From Nitrospirota bacterium (GTDB lineage Bacteria > Nitrospirota > Thermodesulfovibrionia > Thermodesulfovibrionales > Magnetobacteriaceae): a stretch of 64,000 nucleotides of DNA. The position numbers were made by a program, and so were the translations under genes. The stretch is taken from NCBI GenBank assembly GCA_015233895.1, contig JADFXG010000001.1, positions 1-64,000 of the forward strand, written 5' to 3'. This document shows positions 15,327-24,395 of this stretch, piece after piece. Positions within the stretch are counted from its first letter, which is position 1; every line of letters starts with the position of its first letter. The notes under the pieces are model-generated. The model did not search any database. It saw only the letters and a program-made list of their open reading frames with translations, and was not told the origin of the DNA.

Positions 15327-17945
15327 TTACACCTTCTTTTTAAGTAATGACAATGCTAATGTAAATCCGGTAAAAGTCTCGTATATAATTGAGAAAATAA
15401 ATGAAGCCGTAAAAAAAGATAAAATCTCTCTATAAGGCTCACCGAGGCTGAATAATAATACTTCAAACAAATATTTTGCAACAAAGTAAAATATTGCTGA
15501 AGCTGCAGAAACCGTTATTGTGCTTGACAATACCCAAAACCTTGAGAAATAAATATTTTTTTTCAGGATTAACCACTGACAAGCGCACAAGATGCTCCAC
15601 AAAACGAAACCTATAATAAAAAAGCTGAAAGGAATTACATCGTAATCAACTAACAACTTGTCAACAAATAATCCCATGCTTAAAAGCAAATTTACACTTA
15701 GTACAGTAGTAAGTATCCAATACCTGGATAGTTGTATATGCCCGAACAAAAATTTCCATTGTTTACAACCAACAAATAAACTGCCTGTAACAGTTATGGA
15801 GAAAATAACTGAAAATAAAAAATAATCATTTTTTAATACACTACCGCTATTTAGTATTATCGTGTAAGCCAAAAACACAAAAGGTAATATAAGAGTATTT
15901 GTCAGTGTCCAGCTAAATACGAATGTTTTCACTTCTTTAGAATTATTATTTGACAATATCCTCTCTAATGCTTTGGTAAGCCGTATTGCCAGATTAGTTT
16001 TCAATCTTCCTGTCATAAAAGTTTTAAATATGTAGTCATGAAGAGGAGAATCCTTCGACGCTTCTCTTTTAATTAAGTGATATAAATATTTTGACAAATA
16101 TGAGAGACTATTAACATTTTGTTTTGCTATCTCAAAAGTCGAAACATCCACATCATCTGCACTGACTGCTGTTAAAAGCAAAGCAGTAATTGCATTCCTG
16201 ATTTTTTTTTCTTGTTGCCGGTCAAGTTCAGAAATAAATATTTTCCGTAACCAGTCAGGCATATAGCTGTATCGAAACCATGGCAGTTTGACAATATCCA
16301 TAAGACGATTATCTGTCTCTATTAATTTTCGTTCTCCGCTGTCTGTTATATTGTTGCCAAGATAGACGGTTAAGTCCCAGTTTATCTCAGGGTAAACAGC
16401 ACATGCGCACAGCCAGAGATAACCATCTTTACCAAGATAAATCCGTAGTGAACCCAAAACCTCATCTACCAGAGACTGTTCTGGAGATATGCGTTCTAAC
16501 CACCGCTGCGGGAAATATTTCAGTTCCTCAGGATAAAGTTTTTTCTCGCCGGTTACAGGCAAGGTGTAGTTAAATTTGAGAATCTTTTTGATGAAAGAAT
16601 TTAACCCATCGAGTGAGGCATGGTAAACCTCCATATGTTCAGACAGTTCATGTTCCCTGTAGCCCCAAAGTTCACGTGGGTTTGGAGTGAAGACCGCTTT
16701 TTCTTTTTTCCAGTTTAACAGTGTTTCAACCCACGGTTCAAGGTCTCCTGACAATGGATTAAAAAAATCTATAATGTCTGAAAACACTATTAGCCGTGAC
16801 TGGTTGTGTTGAGTGGCAAGCTCGGAAATTTTAGCGGGTGGTTTTTTACCATCGTAAGAAAAACATAAACGCGGGTCACGGTCAAAATGATATACTGTCA
16901 CAAATACGTGATTTCGCTCAAGTTGCTCAATAAATTCCTCGATAAATTTTGCCTGATGGTCGCCGTAATGCACACGATCTATTAATACCAGATATTCCGG
17001 CAAAACCTGTCTTGTGTCGTAAAACGGAGTGAAGTAACCGCCATTTCGCACTGTCTCATCCACTGTTTTATCGATTTTAAGTTCGATGGATGATATTTCC
17101 GTTCGCCGTCTGAGCTTAGCGGCTATACCAAAAAAACGCAGTACATCAGGGAATAAATCATTTAATGAAGTTTTTATTGAGAAACGGTCAGTATCATGTT
17201 TTTTTTCCGTTGCAAAACGCTTAAGAAATATGTGCGCACGATAGTACATAAATAAATACCACGATAAAGCCAGGCAAAAAGCCAGGATGAGAGGTGCGGA
17301 TGTCATATACATAGAAATTGATAGCTTTAGTTGCGTAGTCTTTTCAGGTTGTTTTTCAAAAGGTATTCCTGTTACATTCACTTGCACTGTCTGTGCATTT
17401 GTCTGTGTATACTCTGTTTTAGTATTACTGCCGTTGACTATGACACTTTTTGTAGTAGTTTTGTCAGCTATACTCAAGTCTGGGTTATAGGTTACATAGT
17501 AGTAATAACCCAATAAAAATGCAGAGATAACCAAAAGTATTGAAAGAATTAAACGTATTAAGTCTGTATATTTTTTCCACTTAGGATATTTCTTTAATTC
17601 ATTTTCTAAGTATTGCGTTTTTTCACTTCTCGTATCTATTATTTTCTCTGCAAGTCCTTTTCTTTCTGTGAGTCCCTTTAGTTTAATCCAATCATTAAAA
17701 CGAATGAGGAAAATGTCCTGTTCGGATGGTTTGGAGCAGAGGATGGGGCCAATAAGATTTCCAAGTTTATGTACTGAGCCAATTCCTTTCCCAATTGCAG
17801 CCAGTGACAGCATCAAGTCCTGAACTGCAAGGTACTGCGATATTCCAATATTAAACCCTTCTTTTCTTAGCTCATCTATAAAACTGACAAGCTCTTCAAA
17901 ATTAAACCTATCTAATACTATTTCTCCTGTTGTTGTATTAACCAT
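15327..17945 (-). CDS. vWA-like multipass membrane protein, last gene of the conflict operon
   Basis: 872 residues. The N-terminus (about 12-90) resembles the helical head of CoxE-type vWA partners of MoxR ATPases. Two transmembrane helices (about 129-152 and 214-236) flank an extracytoplasmic loop. A vWA-like Rossmann domain follows (about 315-420: YLVLID..., RLIVFSD), but the metal site DxSxS reads D-R-V-H-Y, so it is degenerate. After a helical region, the last 200 residues hold about six or seven transmembrane helices. ATG 17945 overlaps the MoxR gene by 28 bases and has GGAAAG upstream. In such systems the vWA protein passes the signal from the ATPase; the membrane tail may be the effector. 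Function inferred, not known. Confidence 0.7.
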   Translation of the reverse strand: MVNTTTGEIVLDRFNFEELVSFIDELRKEGFNIGISQYLAVQDLMLSLAAIGKGIGSVHKLGNLIGPILCSKPSEQDIFLIRFNDWIKLKGLTERKGLAEKIIDTRSEKTQYLENELKKYPKWKKYTDLIRLILSILLVISAFLLGYYYYVTYNPDLSIADKTTTKSVIVNGSNTKTEYTQTNAQTVQVNVTGIPFEKQPEKTTQLKLSISMYMTSAPLILAFCLALSWYLFMYYRAHIFLKRFATEKKHDTDRFSIKTSLNDLFPDVLRFFGIAAKLRRRTEISSIELKIDKTVDETVRNGGYFTPFYDTRQVLPEYLVLIDRVHYGDHQAKFIEEFIEQLERNHVFVTVYHFDRDPRLCFSYDGKKPPAKISELATQHNQSRLIVFSDIIDFFNPLSGDLEPWVETLLNWKKEKAVFTPNPRELWGYREHELSEHMEVYHASLDGLNSFIKKILKFNYTLPVTGEKKLYPEELKYFPQRWLERISPEQSLVDEVLGSLRIYLGKDGYLWLCACAVYPEINWDLTVYLGNNITDSGERKLIETDNRLMDIVKLPWFRYSYMPDWLRKIFISELDRQQEKKIRNAITALLLTAVSADDVDVSTFEIAKQNVNSLSYLSKYLYHLIKREASKDSPLHDYIFKTFMTGRLKTNLAIRLTKALERILSNNNSKEVKTFVFSWTLTNTLILPFVFLAYTIILNSGSVLKNDYFLFSVIFSITVTGSLFVGCKQWKFLFGHIQLSRYWILTTVLSVNLLLSMGLFVDKLLVDYDVIPFSFFIIGFVLWSILCACQWLILKKNIYFSRFWVLSSTITVSAASAIFYFVAKYLFEVLLFSLGEPYREILSFFTASFIFSIIYETFTGFTLALSLLKKKV

Positions 17946-18934
17946 GACTCTTTCCGCTCGAAACCTGCTTTTATAACCTCCTCCGCCCTTTTCTGATCAT
18001 TTTCTGTTTTAACAACAATACCGATAGTTTTCAATACTATCTCTTTTGTTATGGATGTGTTTTTCCCGTTTCCTATAATTTCTCTGAGTGCCACTATCCA
18101 ACCCAAGAGCTCTGCTGTGGATGGCTTTTTGTGAATGTTGCGATCTTCACGTAATTTATTAAAAACACTCAATGCAATTCTAAAGAATTCGTCTTTTGTG
18201 TTAACTCGATGTCCCAAACGAAGCGAGATTATATCAGATAATACATCAGATTTTGGAAAAGGAATGTTGTAATAAACACAGCGGCGTAAAAAAGCGTTGG
18301 GCAGATCCTTTTCAGTATTGCTTGTAATTATTACTATTGGATGGTGTTTATGGTCTGCCTCAATTTTACAATTTTCTAATTCAGGAATTTTAAAATACAT
18401 ATGTTCTAACTCATTTAATATATCATTAGGAAAATCCCTGGAAGCTTTATCCACCTCATCTATCAAAACAACAGATCTGCTCGCTTTGTCTTGGGAGTAA
18501 TCTGGAATGTATTTCTGAACATAGTCTTTTTCTCTGGTTCGGAGAATAGCCTCTCCAAGCGCATTGAACGAGATGTATTTGACGCTTTCAACGTTTTTAT
18601 CGTTAGAGCGGGAGTCATGAAATCTTCTTAAAGTATCGTAAGAGTAGAATAAGTCTTTGGCTACACTTGTAGATTTAGTTTCAAACTTCAGAGGTTCATC
18701 AAAGCCCAGCTCCGCTGCAAGACTATAGGCAAACATGGTCTTACCGGTACCCGGCTCACCTGTAATTAGAAGCGGCTGCCCAAGCAGTAAAGCAGCATTG
18801 CAAGCGTCTTTAAGTTTCTCATCGGGTAAATAATTTTCCGGATCCGGAAATTCTGTAAGCTTCAGCGGTTTTGGCAGCCCTCCATAAGGTTCACTTCTTT
18901 TTTGCCCGTTGCCATTGTAATAAGGAAAACTCAT
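17918..18934 (-). CDS. MoxR-family AAA+ ATPase
   Basis: 338 residues. It shows Walker A GEPGTGKT (Lys65), Walker B VVLIDE (155-160), sensor 1 TSN (Asn206) and LRRC with arginine-finger candidates Arg217 and Arg218, followed by a helical lid. MoxR ATPases form rings that remodel a partner, typically a vWA protein, which here is the overlapping downstream gene. The start has GGAGG seven bases upstream. It lies 29 bases after the caspase-like gene. Within predicted conflict systems this ATPase is the NTP-dependent switch between sensor and effector; that role is inferred from context. Confidence 0.9.
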   Translation of the reverse strand: MSFPYYNGNGQKRSEPYGGLPKPLKLTEFPDPENYLPDEKLKDACNAALLLGQPLLITGEPGTGKTMFAYSLAAELGFDEPLKFETKSTSVAKDLFYSYDTLRRFHDSRSNDKNVESVKYISFNALGEAILRTREKDYVQKYIPDYSQDKASRSVVLIDEVDKASRDFPNDILNELEHMYFKIPELENCKIEADHKHHPIVIITSNTEKDLPNAFLRRCVYYNIPFPKSDVLSDIISLRLGHRVNTKDEFFRIALSVFNKLREDRNIHKKPSTAELLGWIVALREIIGNGKNTSITKEIVLKTIGIVVKTENDQKRAEEVIKAGFERKESWLIQQQEK

Positions 18935-18963
18935 AATTTAAACCTCCGGTAAAATAGAAATTT

Positions 18964-20601
18964 TTAGAGTATTTTCTCTCTCAATAACTTAGCAAGATGC
19001 TCCATGGGAATTTTGTCAGATTTATGTTTAGCTTCCCATTCGTCATAGATTCTTCTAATTATCAGTCTCGAATTCTCTACATCATAATCATTCCTCACAT
19101 ATTCACTGCGTGCCCAATCTTCTGCTTCACCCTTCGTGACATCAGTAAGTGGTGGTAATAAACTAAAAGTACAGCCTCCAAGACACAAGAAATCAGGGTC
19201 TGCAAGAGTACATTCTTTTGTAAACTCTGAACACAGCTTTGTTAATTTAGTCTCTATTATATTTTCTATGTTATCAGTTTTATTTTTTTTGAAAATACCA
19301 CTAAAAAAACTTGTCTTTTGTCTCTTGTACTTAAATAATAAACATGATAAAAATAACGTTTTGAGATTCTCTTTTGGCCATTTTCCCCAAAATTCTACAT
19401 AATACTTCAAAATCTTGAGATAGTCATCTTTTTTATCACTCGGTGAACCATCAATATCAAAAACTGTATAAGTGATACCCATATCATAACAGTTCAGTAT
19501 TTCATTTATCTCTTCAGGTGATTTCAAACTTTGTTTAACTATTACTTTGCTCAAACCATTTAGCAACACTTTATAAAAACTATCATAGTCTTTAAACGGT
19601 TCTTGTAAAGGAACTGGCCAAACATAAATTTTGACTTTACCCTTGGGCAAATCAATACTCATTTTAAGTCTCTCCTCCAGACGCTCTACAAACTTATCGT
19701 GGGACTGTTGTTCATCACCATGGGTGACACATAAGAGAGGATGTTTGGAATCTGATTTTTGAATATTTCTTATTGCTCTTTCTATTTTACCTTCTTGTTT
19801 ATCGCGATCAGGCATGTATGGAAGTAGTGTCTGTGCAACACTTTTTTTTAAATCAGTGTTATTTGGTTTAGGATATGTGTTGTTTAGTTTAGCCCGTGTA
19901 ATGACTAAATTTGATTTTGAACCTAAGAAAATAGGCTCCTGCATTTTACCATCCATCTTTTTCTCTATAATATGTTGAAGGTAAGATAAGGTTATCTCTT
20001 CTTTTTGTTGCTTAACAGGGTCAAGTCCCTCTATTAATGCTTCGCTCAACAGCCCATGTATACCTGATTTATCTACAAATGCTTTTTTATTTGACGCTGC
20101 TATAATGAAGATATTATTCCCTGTTAGTTGATGCTTATGAAGTTCCAAGGCTATTAAACCACTATAACAACAATCGAGAAAGACTATTTTGTTATGAACA
20201 GGGCTATCATTTAAGATATCTATTAGTGTTGAAAATGGCACAGCTTTATTAGCACCATTCGTTTCTGTTACCACAAGATACCCTACATCATAGACAGAAG
20301 TGCCATGGCCTGAAAAAAATAATAAGGCTGTTTCAGTAGACTTTGCACTCTCACCACAGAATAAGTCTTTCATTTCACTTATGAGATCATTAGCTTTAAC
20401 TTCACCGTCTTTTTTAACTTTAGCTTGAAAATGACTTTCTGAATCAGCCTTAGCTGCGGGTAAAGGTGTTACAGTGTTAAAGCCACTACCACAAAGTAAT
20501 TCATATATTACTTGTGCATCATTAGCAGCTGAACCCAATTCTCTAAACTCTGCACTATTCTTATAGTTGCTTATACCAACAACAAGGGCTTTACGGCTCA
20601 T
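18964..20601 (-). CDS. Caspase-like protease fused to an iSTAND-like domain
   Basis: 545 residues. The N-terminal 230 residues form a caspase-family p20-like domain: ALVVGISNY at the start, His99 in FFSGHG and Cys145 in FLDCCYSG, an intact dyad. The C-terminal part (about 265-545) has LLPYMPDRDKQE, then HPLLCVTHGDEQQSHDKFVERL and KIYVWPVP, the pattern I associate with the inactivated STAND (iSTAND) domain of Aravind-group conflict systems. It has no Walker A. Members are predicted to cleave cell proteins when triggered, killing the host cell. The gene follows the Trypco1-like gene by 21 bases. Caspase assignment is firm; iSTAND assignment is from memory of its motifs. Confidence 0.8.
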   Translation of the reverse strand: MSRKALVVGISNYKNSAEFRELGSAANDAQVIYELLCGSGFNTVTPLPAAKADSESHFQAKVKKDGEVKANDLISEMKDLFCGESAKSTETALLFFSGHGTSVYDVGYLVVTETNGANKAVPFSTLIDILNDSPVHNKIVFLDCCYSGLIALELHKHQLTGNNIFIIAASNKKAFVDKSGIHGLLSEALIEGLDPVKQQKEEITLSYLQHIIEKKMDGKMQEPIFLGSKSNLVITRAKLNNTYPKPNNTDLKKSVAQTLLPYMPDRDKQEGKIERAIRNIQKSDSKHPLLCVTHGDEQQSHDKFVERLEERLKMSIDLPKGKVKIYVWPVPLQEPFKDYDSFYKVLLNGLSKVIVKQSLKSPEEINEILNCYDMGITYTVFDIDGSPSDKKDDYLKILKYYVEFWGKWPKENLKTLFLSCLLFKYKRQKTSFFSGIFKKNKTDNIENIIETKLTKLCSEFTKECTLADPDFLCLGGCTFSLLPPLTDVTKGEAEDWARSEYVRNDYDVENSRLIIRRIYDEWEAKHKSDKIPMEHLAKLLREKIL

Positions 20602-20622
20602 AGATATTACCTTAACTAATCG

Positions 20623-20997
20623 TTATGTTTTGTCGTTTTTAGGAAAATCACATTCAACGGTTATTTTAATAGTACCTTCGGCTGAACCGCTAGTAACGAG
20701 TGGAATACCCGCTTCACCGGCAAGTTTCAGTCCAAACTCTAACTTAACCTTACTTACATTTGCAAATGCCACTTCTTTAAAAGCATTGATAGTATAGTTT
20801 GTGAAGTTCTGTATTGTTTCTTGAATATCTTTAAAGGTATCAATAGCCATTTTTAATTTAGGTTTAGAACTTTTTGATTCGAGTTCGTCACCATTGGCTT
20901 TAGTAAAATCAAATAATGACAAATCATAATCCTCATCACTTGACTCAATTAAAACAGTCTTACCGCCTCCCATATCTACTCGTACTATTTTTGGCAT
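20623..20997 (-). CDS. Trypco1-like (CU044_2847 family) small protein
   Basis: 124 residues, first gene of the operon, with GGGAGG upstream. It begins MPKIVRVDMGGGKTVLIES, then an acidic stretch, a helix (about 55-85, DTFKDIQETIQNFTNYTINAF), and a strand pair (KVKLEFGLKLAGEAGIP...GTIKITVEC). This order is that of the trypsin-co-occurring domain 1 family, which accompanies proteases and EAD/iSTAND proteins in predicted conflict systems. Family function is not established; a role as a substrate, adaptor or inhibitor of the neighbouring protease is inference. Confidence 0.75.
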   Translation of the reverse strand: MPKIVRVDMGGGKTVLIESSDEDYDLSLFDFTKANGDELESKSSKPKLKMAIDTFKDIQETIQNFTNYTINAFKEVAFANVSKVKLEFGLKLAGEAGIPLVTSGSAEGTIKITVECDFPKNDKT

Positions 20998-21329
20998 TAC
21001 AAACCTCCCGTGCTTTAAATCTATCTTATGGAAATATAATACAAAGCAATCTTATAAATGCAGATAAACTGTTTTATAATTGTAAACCAGCCCTGTATAA
21101 AAACACTTCCCTATGCAAAATAATTTACAACAATCCTCGCAGGTGTGATTGTAGTTTAAAGATTTCTTTTTTGTCAAGCAAAATAAGCATTTAAACACCC
21201 CTAAGTGTTTCAGTAAACGTGTTGACTTTTTTGTTAGGAAATGGTAATTTACGGAACTGAGGGCAGACCTAAAAAGAATGCTCTTTCAGGCTGGTTTGGA
21301 GTGGAAATTGTTTATTGAGGAGAGATAAT
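20998..21329. other. Divergent intergenic region between conflict operon and phosphorelay
   Basis: About 330 bases without a gene. It must hold the promoters for the minus-strand Trypco1 operon and for the plus-strand CMK2-REC operon. TATAAT occurs on the plus strand at 21035-21040 and 21085-21090, but both lie 240 or more bases from the plus-strand start, and I see no clear -10 for the minus operon. No sigma-54 type GG/GC element was found. Confidence 0.5.
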
Positions 21330-22565
21330 ATGTCTGTGGTGGCTTTATTTAGCGGCACATTTTGCGGCGAGGATGTTATTTCAAATGATTTGGTTAAAGA
21401 GTTGGGCCTCGTTTACGTAACTGAAAACGAAATACTGCAGAGAACCTCAGAGAGCTTTAACGTGCCGGTGAAAAAGCTTATCAGGGATTTATACCATGCT
21501 CCTGCAGTACTTAACGAATTCACACATGAAAAGCAACGCCATCTTGCTTATGTACAAAGTGTATTGGCTGAAACCTTCAAACAGGATAATATCCTTTATT
21601 CTGGGTTTTCAGCTCTTCTTATTCCTCAGGACATAACCCACGTCTTAAGGGTTTGCCTTATAGCAGACATAAACTACAGAATAGCAAAGATGCAGAATAT
21701 GGAGTCGAAGGAAAAATTTTCAGAAAAAGACGCTGTCAAAACCATTACAAAACATGATAATGAGATTAACACATGGACTCAGTATCTTTTCAAAAAGATA
21801 CCGTGGGATGCCTCTCTTTACGACATGCTCATACCGGTAGATAAGATCTCACCCGATGAAATATTGAAGCTGGTTTCAGAAAATCTTGGTAAAATAACAT
21901 TGCACCTTACCAACAAATCGAAAAAGGCGGCAGATAACTTTGTTTTAGCTTCAAGGGTTAACCTTGCTCTTGCTCAAAAAGGGCACGACGTTAGGGTTGC
22001 ATGTACAGATGGCAAAGTAATTATAACCATAGAGAAAAACGTGGTAAGGCTTGAGAAACTGAAAAAAGAGCTTAAAGAAATTGCAGTTACAATTAGCGGT
22101 GTAAGTGACATTGATTTCACCTTTGGACCGAACTTTAAAAGCGGCGGCTATTACAGTAGGTTTGATTTTGATACGCTCTCTAAAGTGCTCGTAGTTGACG
22201 ACGAAAAGGATTTCGCTCTGACCCTTTCCAAGCGGCTCTCTCTGCATGAAATAGGTTCCTCTGCGGTATTTAGCGGAGAGGATGCTATGAGTTCCTTAGA
22301 CACCGAGGTGCCAGACGTACTTGTGCTTGATCTCAAAATGCCAGGAATGGACGGTATGGAAGTGCTGAAGATGGTAATAGGTAAACACCCTCACGTTAAA
22401 GTCATCATACTTACCGGACAGGGTACACCTCAGGATAAAGCCGATGCGATGAAATATGGCGCCTTTGCATATCTTGAAAAACCGGTTGAGATCGAACTTC
22501 TCGTAGAGACCATGCAGGATGCCTACAGGGAAATCTACCGTGAAAAAGATACTCATCTGTACTGA
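21330..22565 (+). CDS. Cytidylate kinase-like domain fused to a response regulator receiver
   Basis: 411 residues. The N-terminal half (about 1-200) resembles the cytidylate kinase-like (CMK2) family found in regulators of anaerobic bacteria; a clean P-loop is not visible (LFSGTFCGED), so catalysis is doubtful. A middle region (about 200-285) links to a receiver domain with VVDDEK and phospho-acceptor Asp334 (VLDLKMPGMDG). I chose ATG 21330, with GAGGAGA upstream, over the ORF's upstream start. It opens a five-gene phosphorelay cluster; the receiver could accept phosphate from the next gene's kinase. The role of the N-terminal domain is unknown. Confidence 0.8.
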   Translation: MSVVALFSGTFCGEDVISNDLVKELGLVYVTENEILQRTSESFNVPVKKLIRDLYHAPAVLNEFTHEKQRHLAYVQSVLAETFKQDNILYSGFSALLIPQDITHVLRVCLIADINYRIAKMQNMESKEKFSEKDAVKTITKHDNEINTWTQYLFKKIPWDASLYDMLIPVDKISPDEILKLVSENLGKITLHLTNKSKKAADNFVLASRVNLALAQKGHDVRVACTDGKVIITIEKNVVRLEKLKKELKEIAVTISGVSDIDFTFGPNFKSGGYYSRFDFDTLSKVLVVDDEKDFALTLSKRLSLHEIGSSAVFSGEDAMSSLDTEVPDVLVLDLKMPGMDGMEVLKMVIGKHPHVKVIILTGQGTPQDKADAMKYGAFAYLEKPVEIELLVETMQDAYREIYREKDTHLY

Positions 22566-22580
22566 GAAAGACTGCCCACT

Positions 22581-24356
22581 GTGTTAAAAAGTCCTGGAGG
22601 TTATTTTAAGAATCTCCCTGTGTTTAAGCATTTTTCCCATTCCGGTGAATCTGGTGAGGCCAGATACAAACGGATGAAAATCTCGATTACACTTCTTATG
22701 ACGGTTATTTCCACCTTTTTCCTTCTTATCGTCATTGTGGTTGGCCGTATGTGGCTTAAAAACGTTTTAAAGGAGGAAACTAAAAACCAGCTTTCCTGGC
22801 AGCTTGAAAGCACTAAGCTTTCCATGGAATATTTTTTGGATGTGAAACTTTCAGCTCTTTATTTTATAGCGTCTGAATATTCCTTTGAACAGCTCCTTCA
22901 GGAGGATAAATTTAATGAATGCTTTATGAACTTCAAAAAGAACTTTGGCGACGTTATCGTTGACCTTGGTGTTATTGACTCGCTTGGTATAATGAGGTCA
23001 TACGCCGGGCCGTACAAACTTAAAGGGTATGATTACTCAGAACAGGAATGGTTTTATAAAATAAACGTCAGAGACTTCTACATAAGCGATGTATTCAAAG
23101 GGTACAGAAAAATACCGCATTTTGCCTTTGCGGTAAAAAAAACCCTGCCTGGTAAAAATGGCTTTTGGGTGCTCAGGGCTACAATAGATATGGAGAAACT
23201 CGTTCAACTTTTATCCTACGTCAACCTTACGGAAAACGACGATGTTTTTATAATTAACACCAAAGGTATCTTGCAAACACCATCCAGATTTTACGGAAAA
23301 GAACTGATGCGTTATACAGGTAAAATCCCTTTAAACCAGCATGGGGTGATTCTTCAGGCCGATGAGGAGACACCGGGCTCCAATGGAATTTTAGGATATA
23401 CCTACATTAAAAACTCCCCATGGATACTCATTGCCCATGTAAAGTCCAGGGAGGATACAACGATTTCAAAATCTTTTCTGAGCGAACTGCTTATAGTATA
23501 TGTCCTGTGTCTTATGATTATTGTTGCCGTGACGCTTCGTATGGCTCACGTTATGGTCAACTGGATTAAGGATTCAGACCAAAAAAGAGATATAGCATTT
23601 TTAGAGATAGAGCAATCCAGCAAACTCGCCTCCATAGGCAGGCTTTCAGCAGGCGTTGCTCACGAAATCAACAACCCGATGTCAATTATAAGCCAAAACG
23701 CCGGACTGATGAAAGATATGCTCGAAATGTCCTTAGAATCGGGGGAGAAAGAACAGTCCCGGTCTTTCACCGACAACACACGTATGAAGGATAAATTTAT
23801 CACCCTCACAAATGGTATAATGGATGCAGTAAACCGGTGCCGCACTATAACCCATCGCCTGCTGGGATTTGCCCGCCACCTTGACGTAACCAACGAACCT
23901 ACTGACCTAAACGATACCGTACATGAGGTAGTTAGTTTCCTCGAAAAGGAAATCCTTTTCAGGGACATTCATCTTGCTAAAAATTTCGACGAAAACCTGC
24001 CCCACATATTAACAGACAAAGGGCAGCTTCAGCAGGTATTGCTTAACATAATCAATAACGCTGTGGATGCCGTCTCACACGGCGGCATAATAGAATTATC
24101 AACCGGTTTTAAGGACAAGGAAACTGTATATGTTTCCATTAAAGACAACGGCCCGGGCATACCTGCAGGACAAATACAACATATATTCGAGCCTTTCTTT
24201 ACAACTAAGGAGCGTGGTAAGGGCACAGGGCTTGGACTTTTCATATCTTATGGTATAATGGAAAAAATAGGTGGTAAGATTCACGTAGAAAGCGAGGAAG
24301 GAAAGTGGACGGAATTTTCAATAGATTTGCCGGTAAAATCGGCTAATTATCTATAA
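22581..24356 (+). CDS. Membrane sensor histidine kinase with extracytoplasmic Cache-like sensor
   Basis: 591 residues. A transmembrane helix (about 34-56) and a second (about 305-328) enclose a sensor of 250 residues with the Cache pattern (DLGVIDSLGIMRSYAGPY..., YTYIKNSPWILIAHV), typical for small ligands. His361 lies in the HisKA box (VAHEINNP). The catalytic domain has N-box NIINNAVDAV, DNGPGIP and GKGTGLGL, so it should be active. The start is GTG 22581, 15 bases after the CMK2-REC gene. It is probably the input kinase for the regulators on either side. Confidence 0.9.
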   Translation: MLKSPGGYFKNLPVFKHFSHSGESGEARYKRMKISITLLMTVISTFFLLIVIVVGRMWLKNVLKEETKNQLSWQLESTKLSMEYFLDVKLSALYFIASEYSFEQLLQEDKFNECFMNFKKNFGDVIVDLGVIDSLGIMRSYAGPYKLKGYDYSEQEWFYKINVRDFYISDVFKGYRKIPHFAFAVKKTLPGKNGFWVLRATIDMEKLVQLLSYVNLTENDDVFIINTKGILQTPSRFYGKELMRYTGKIPLNQHGVILQADEETPGSNGILGYTYIKNSPWILIAHVKSREDTTISKSFLSELLIVYVLCLMIIVAVTLRMAHVMVNWIKDSDQKRDIAFLEIEQSSKLASIGRLSAGVAHEINNPMSIISQNAGLMKDMLEMSLESGEKEQSRSFTDNTRMKDKFITLTNGIMDAVNRCRTITHRLLGFARHLDVTNEPTDLNDTVHEVVSFLEKEILFRDIHLAKNFDENLPHILTDKGQLQQVLLNIINNAVDAVSHGGIIELSTGFKDKETVYVSIKDNGPGIPAGQIQHIFEPFFTTKERGKGTGLGLFISYGIMEKIGGKIHVESEEGKWTEFSIDLPVKSANYL

Positions 24357-24395
24357 ATATACCGCAATAGCACCAACTTCTCAAAGGAATGTGAA

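Noticed and set aside
20998-21329. Sigma-54 promoter before the phosphorelay operon
   Set aside because: No GG-N10-GC element with the TGGCAC/TTGC pattern is present.
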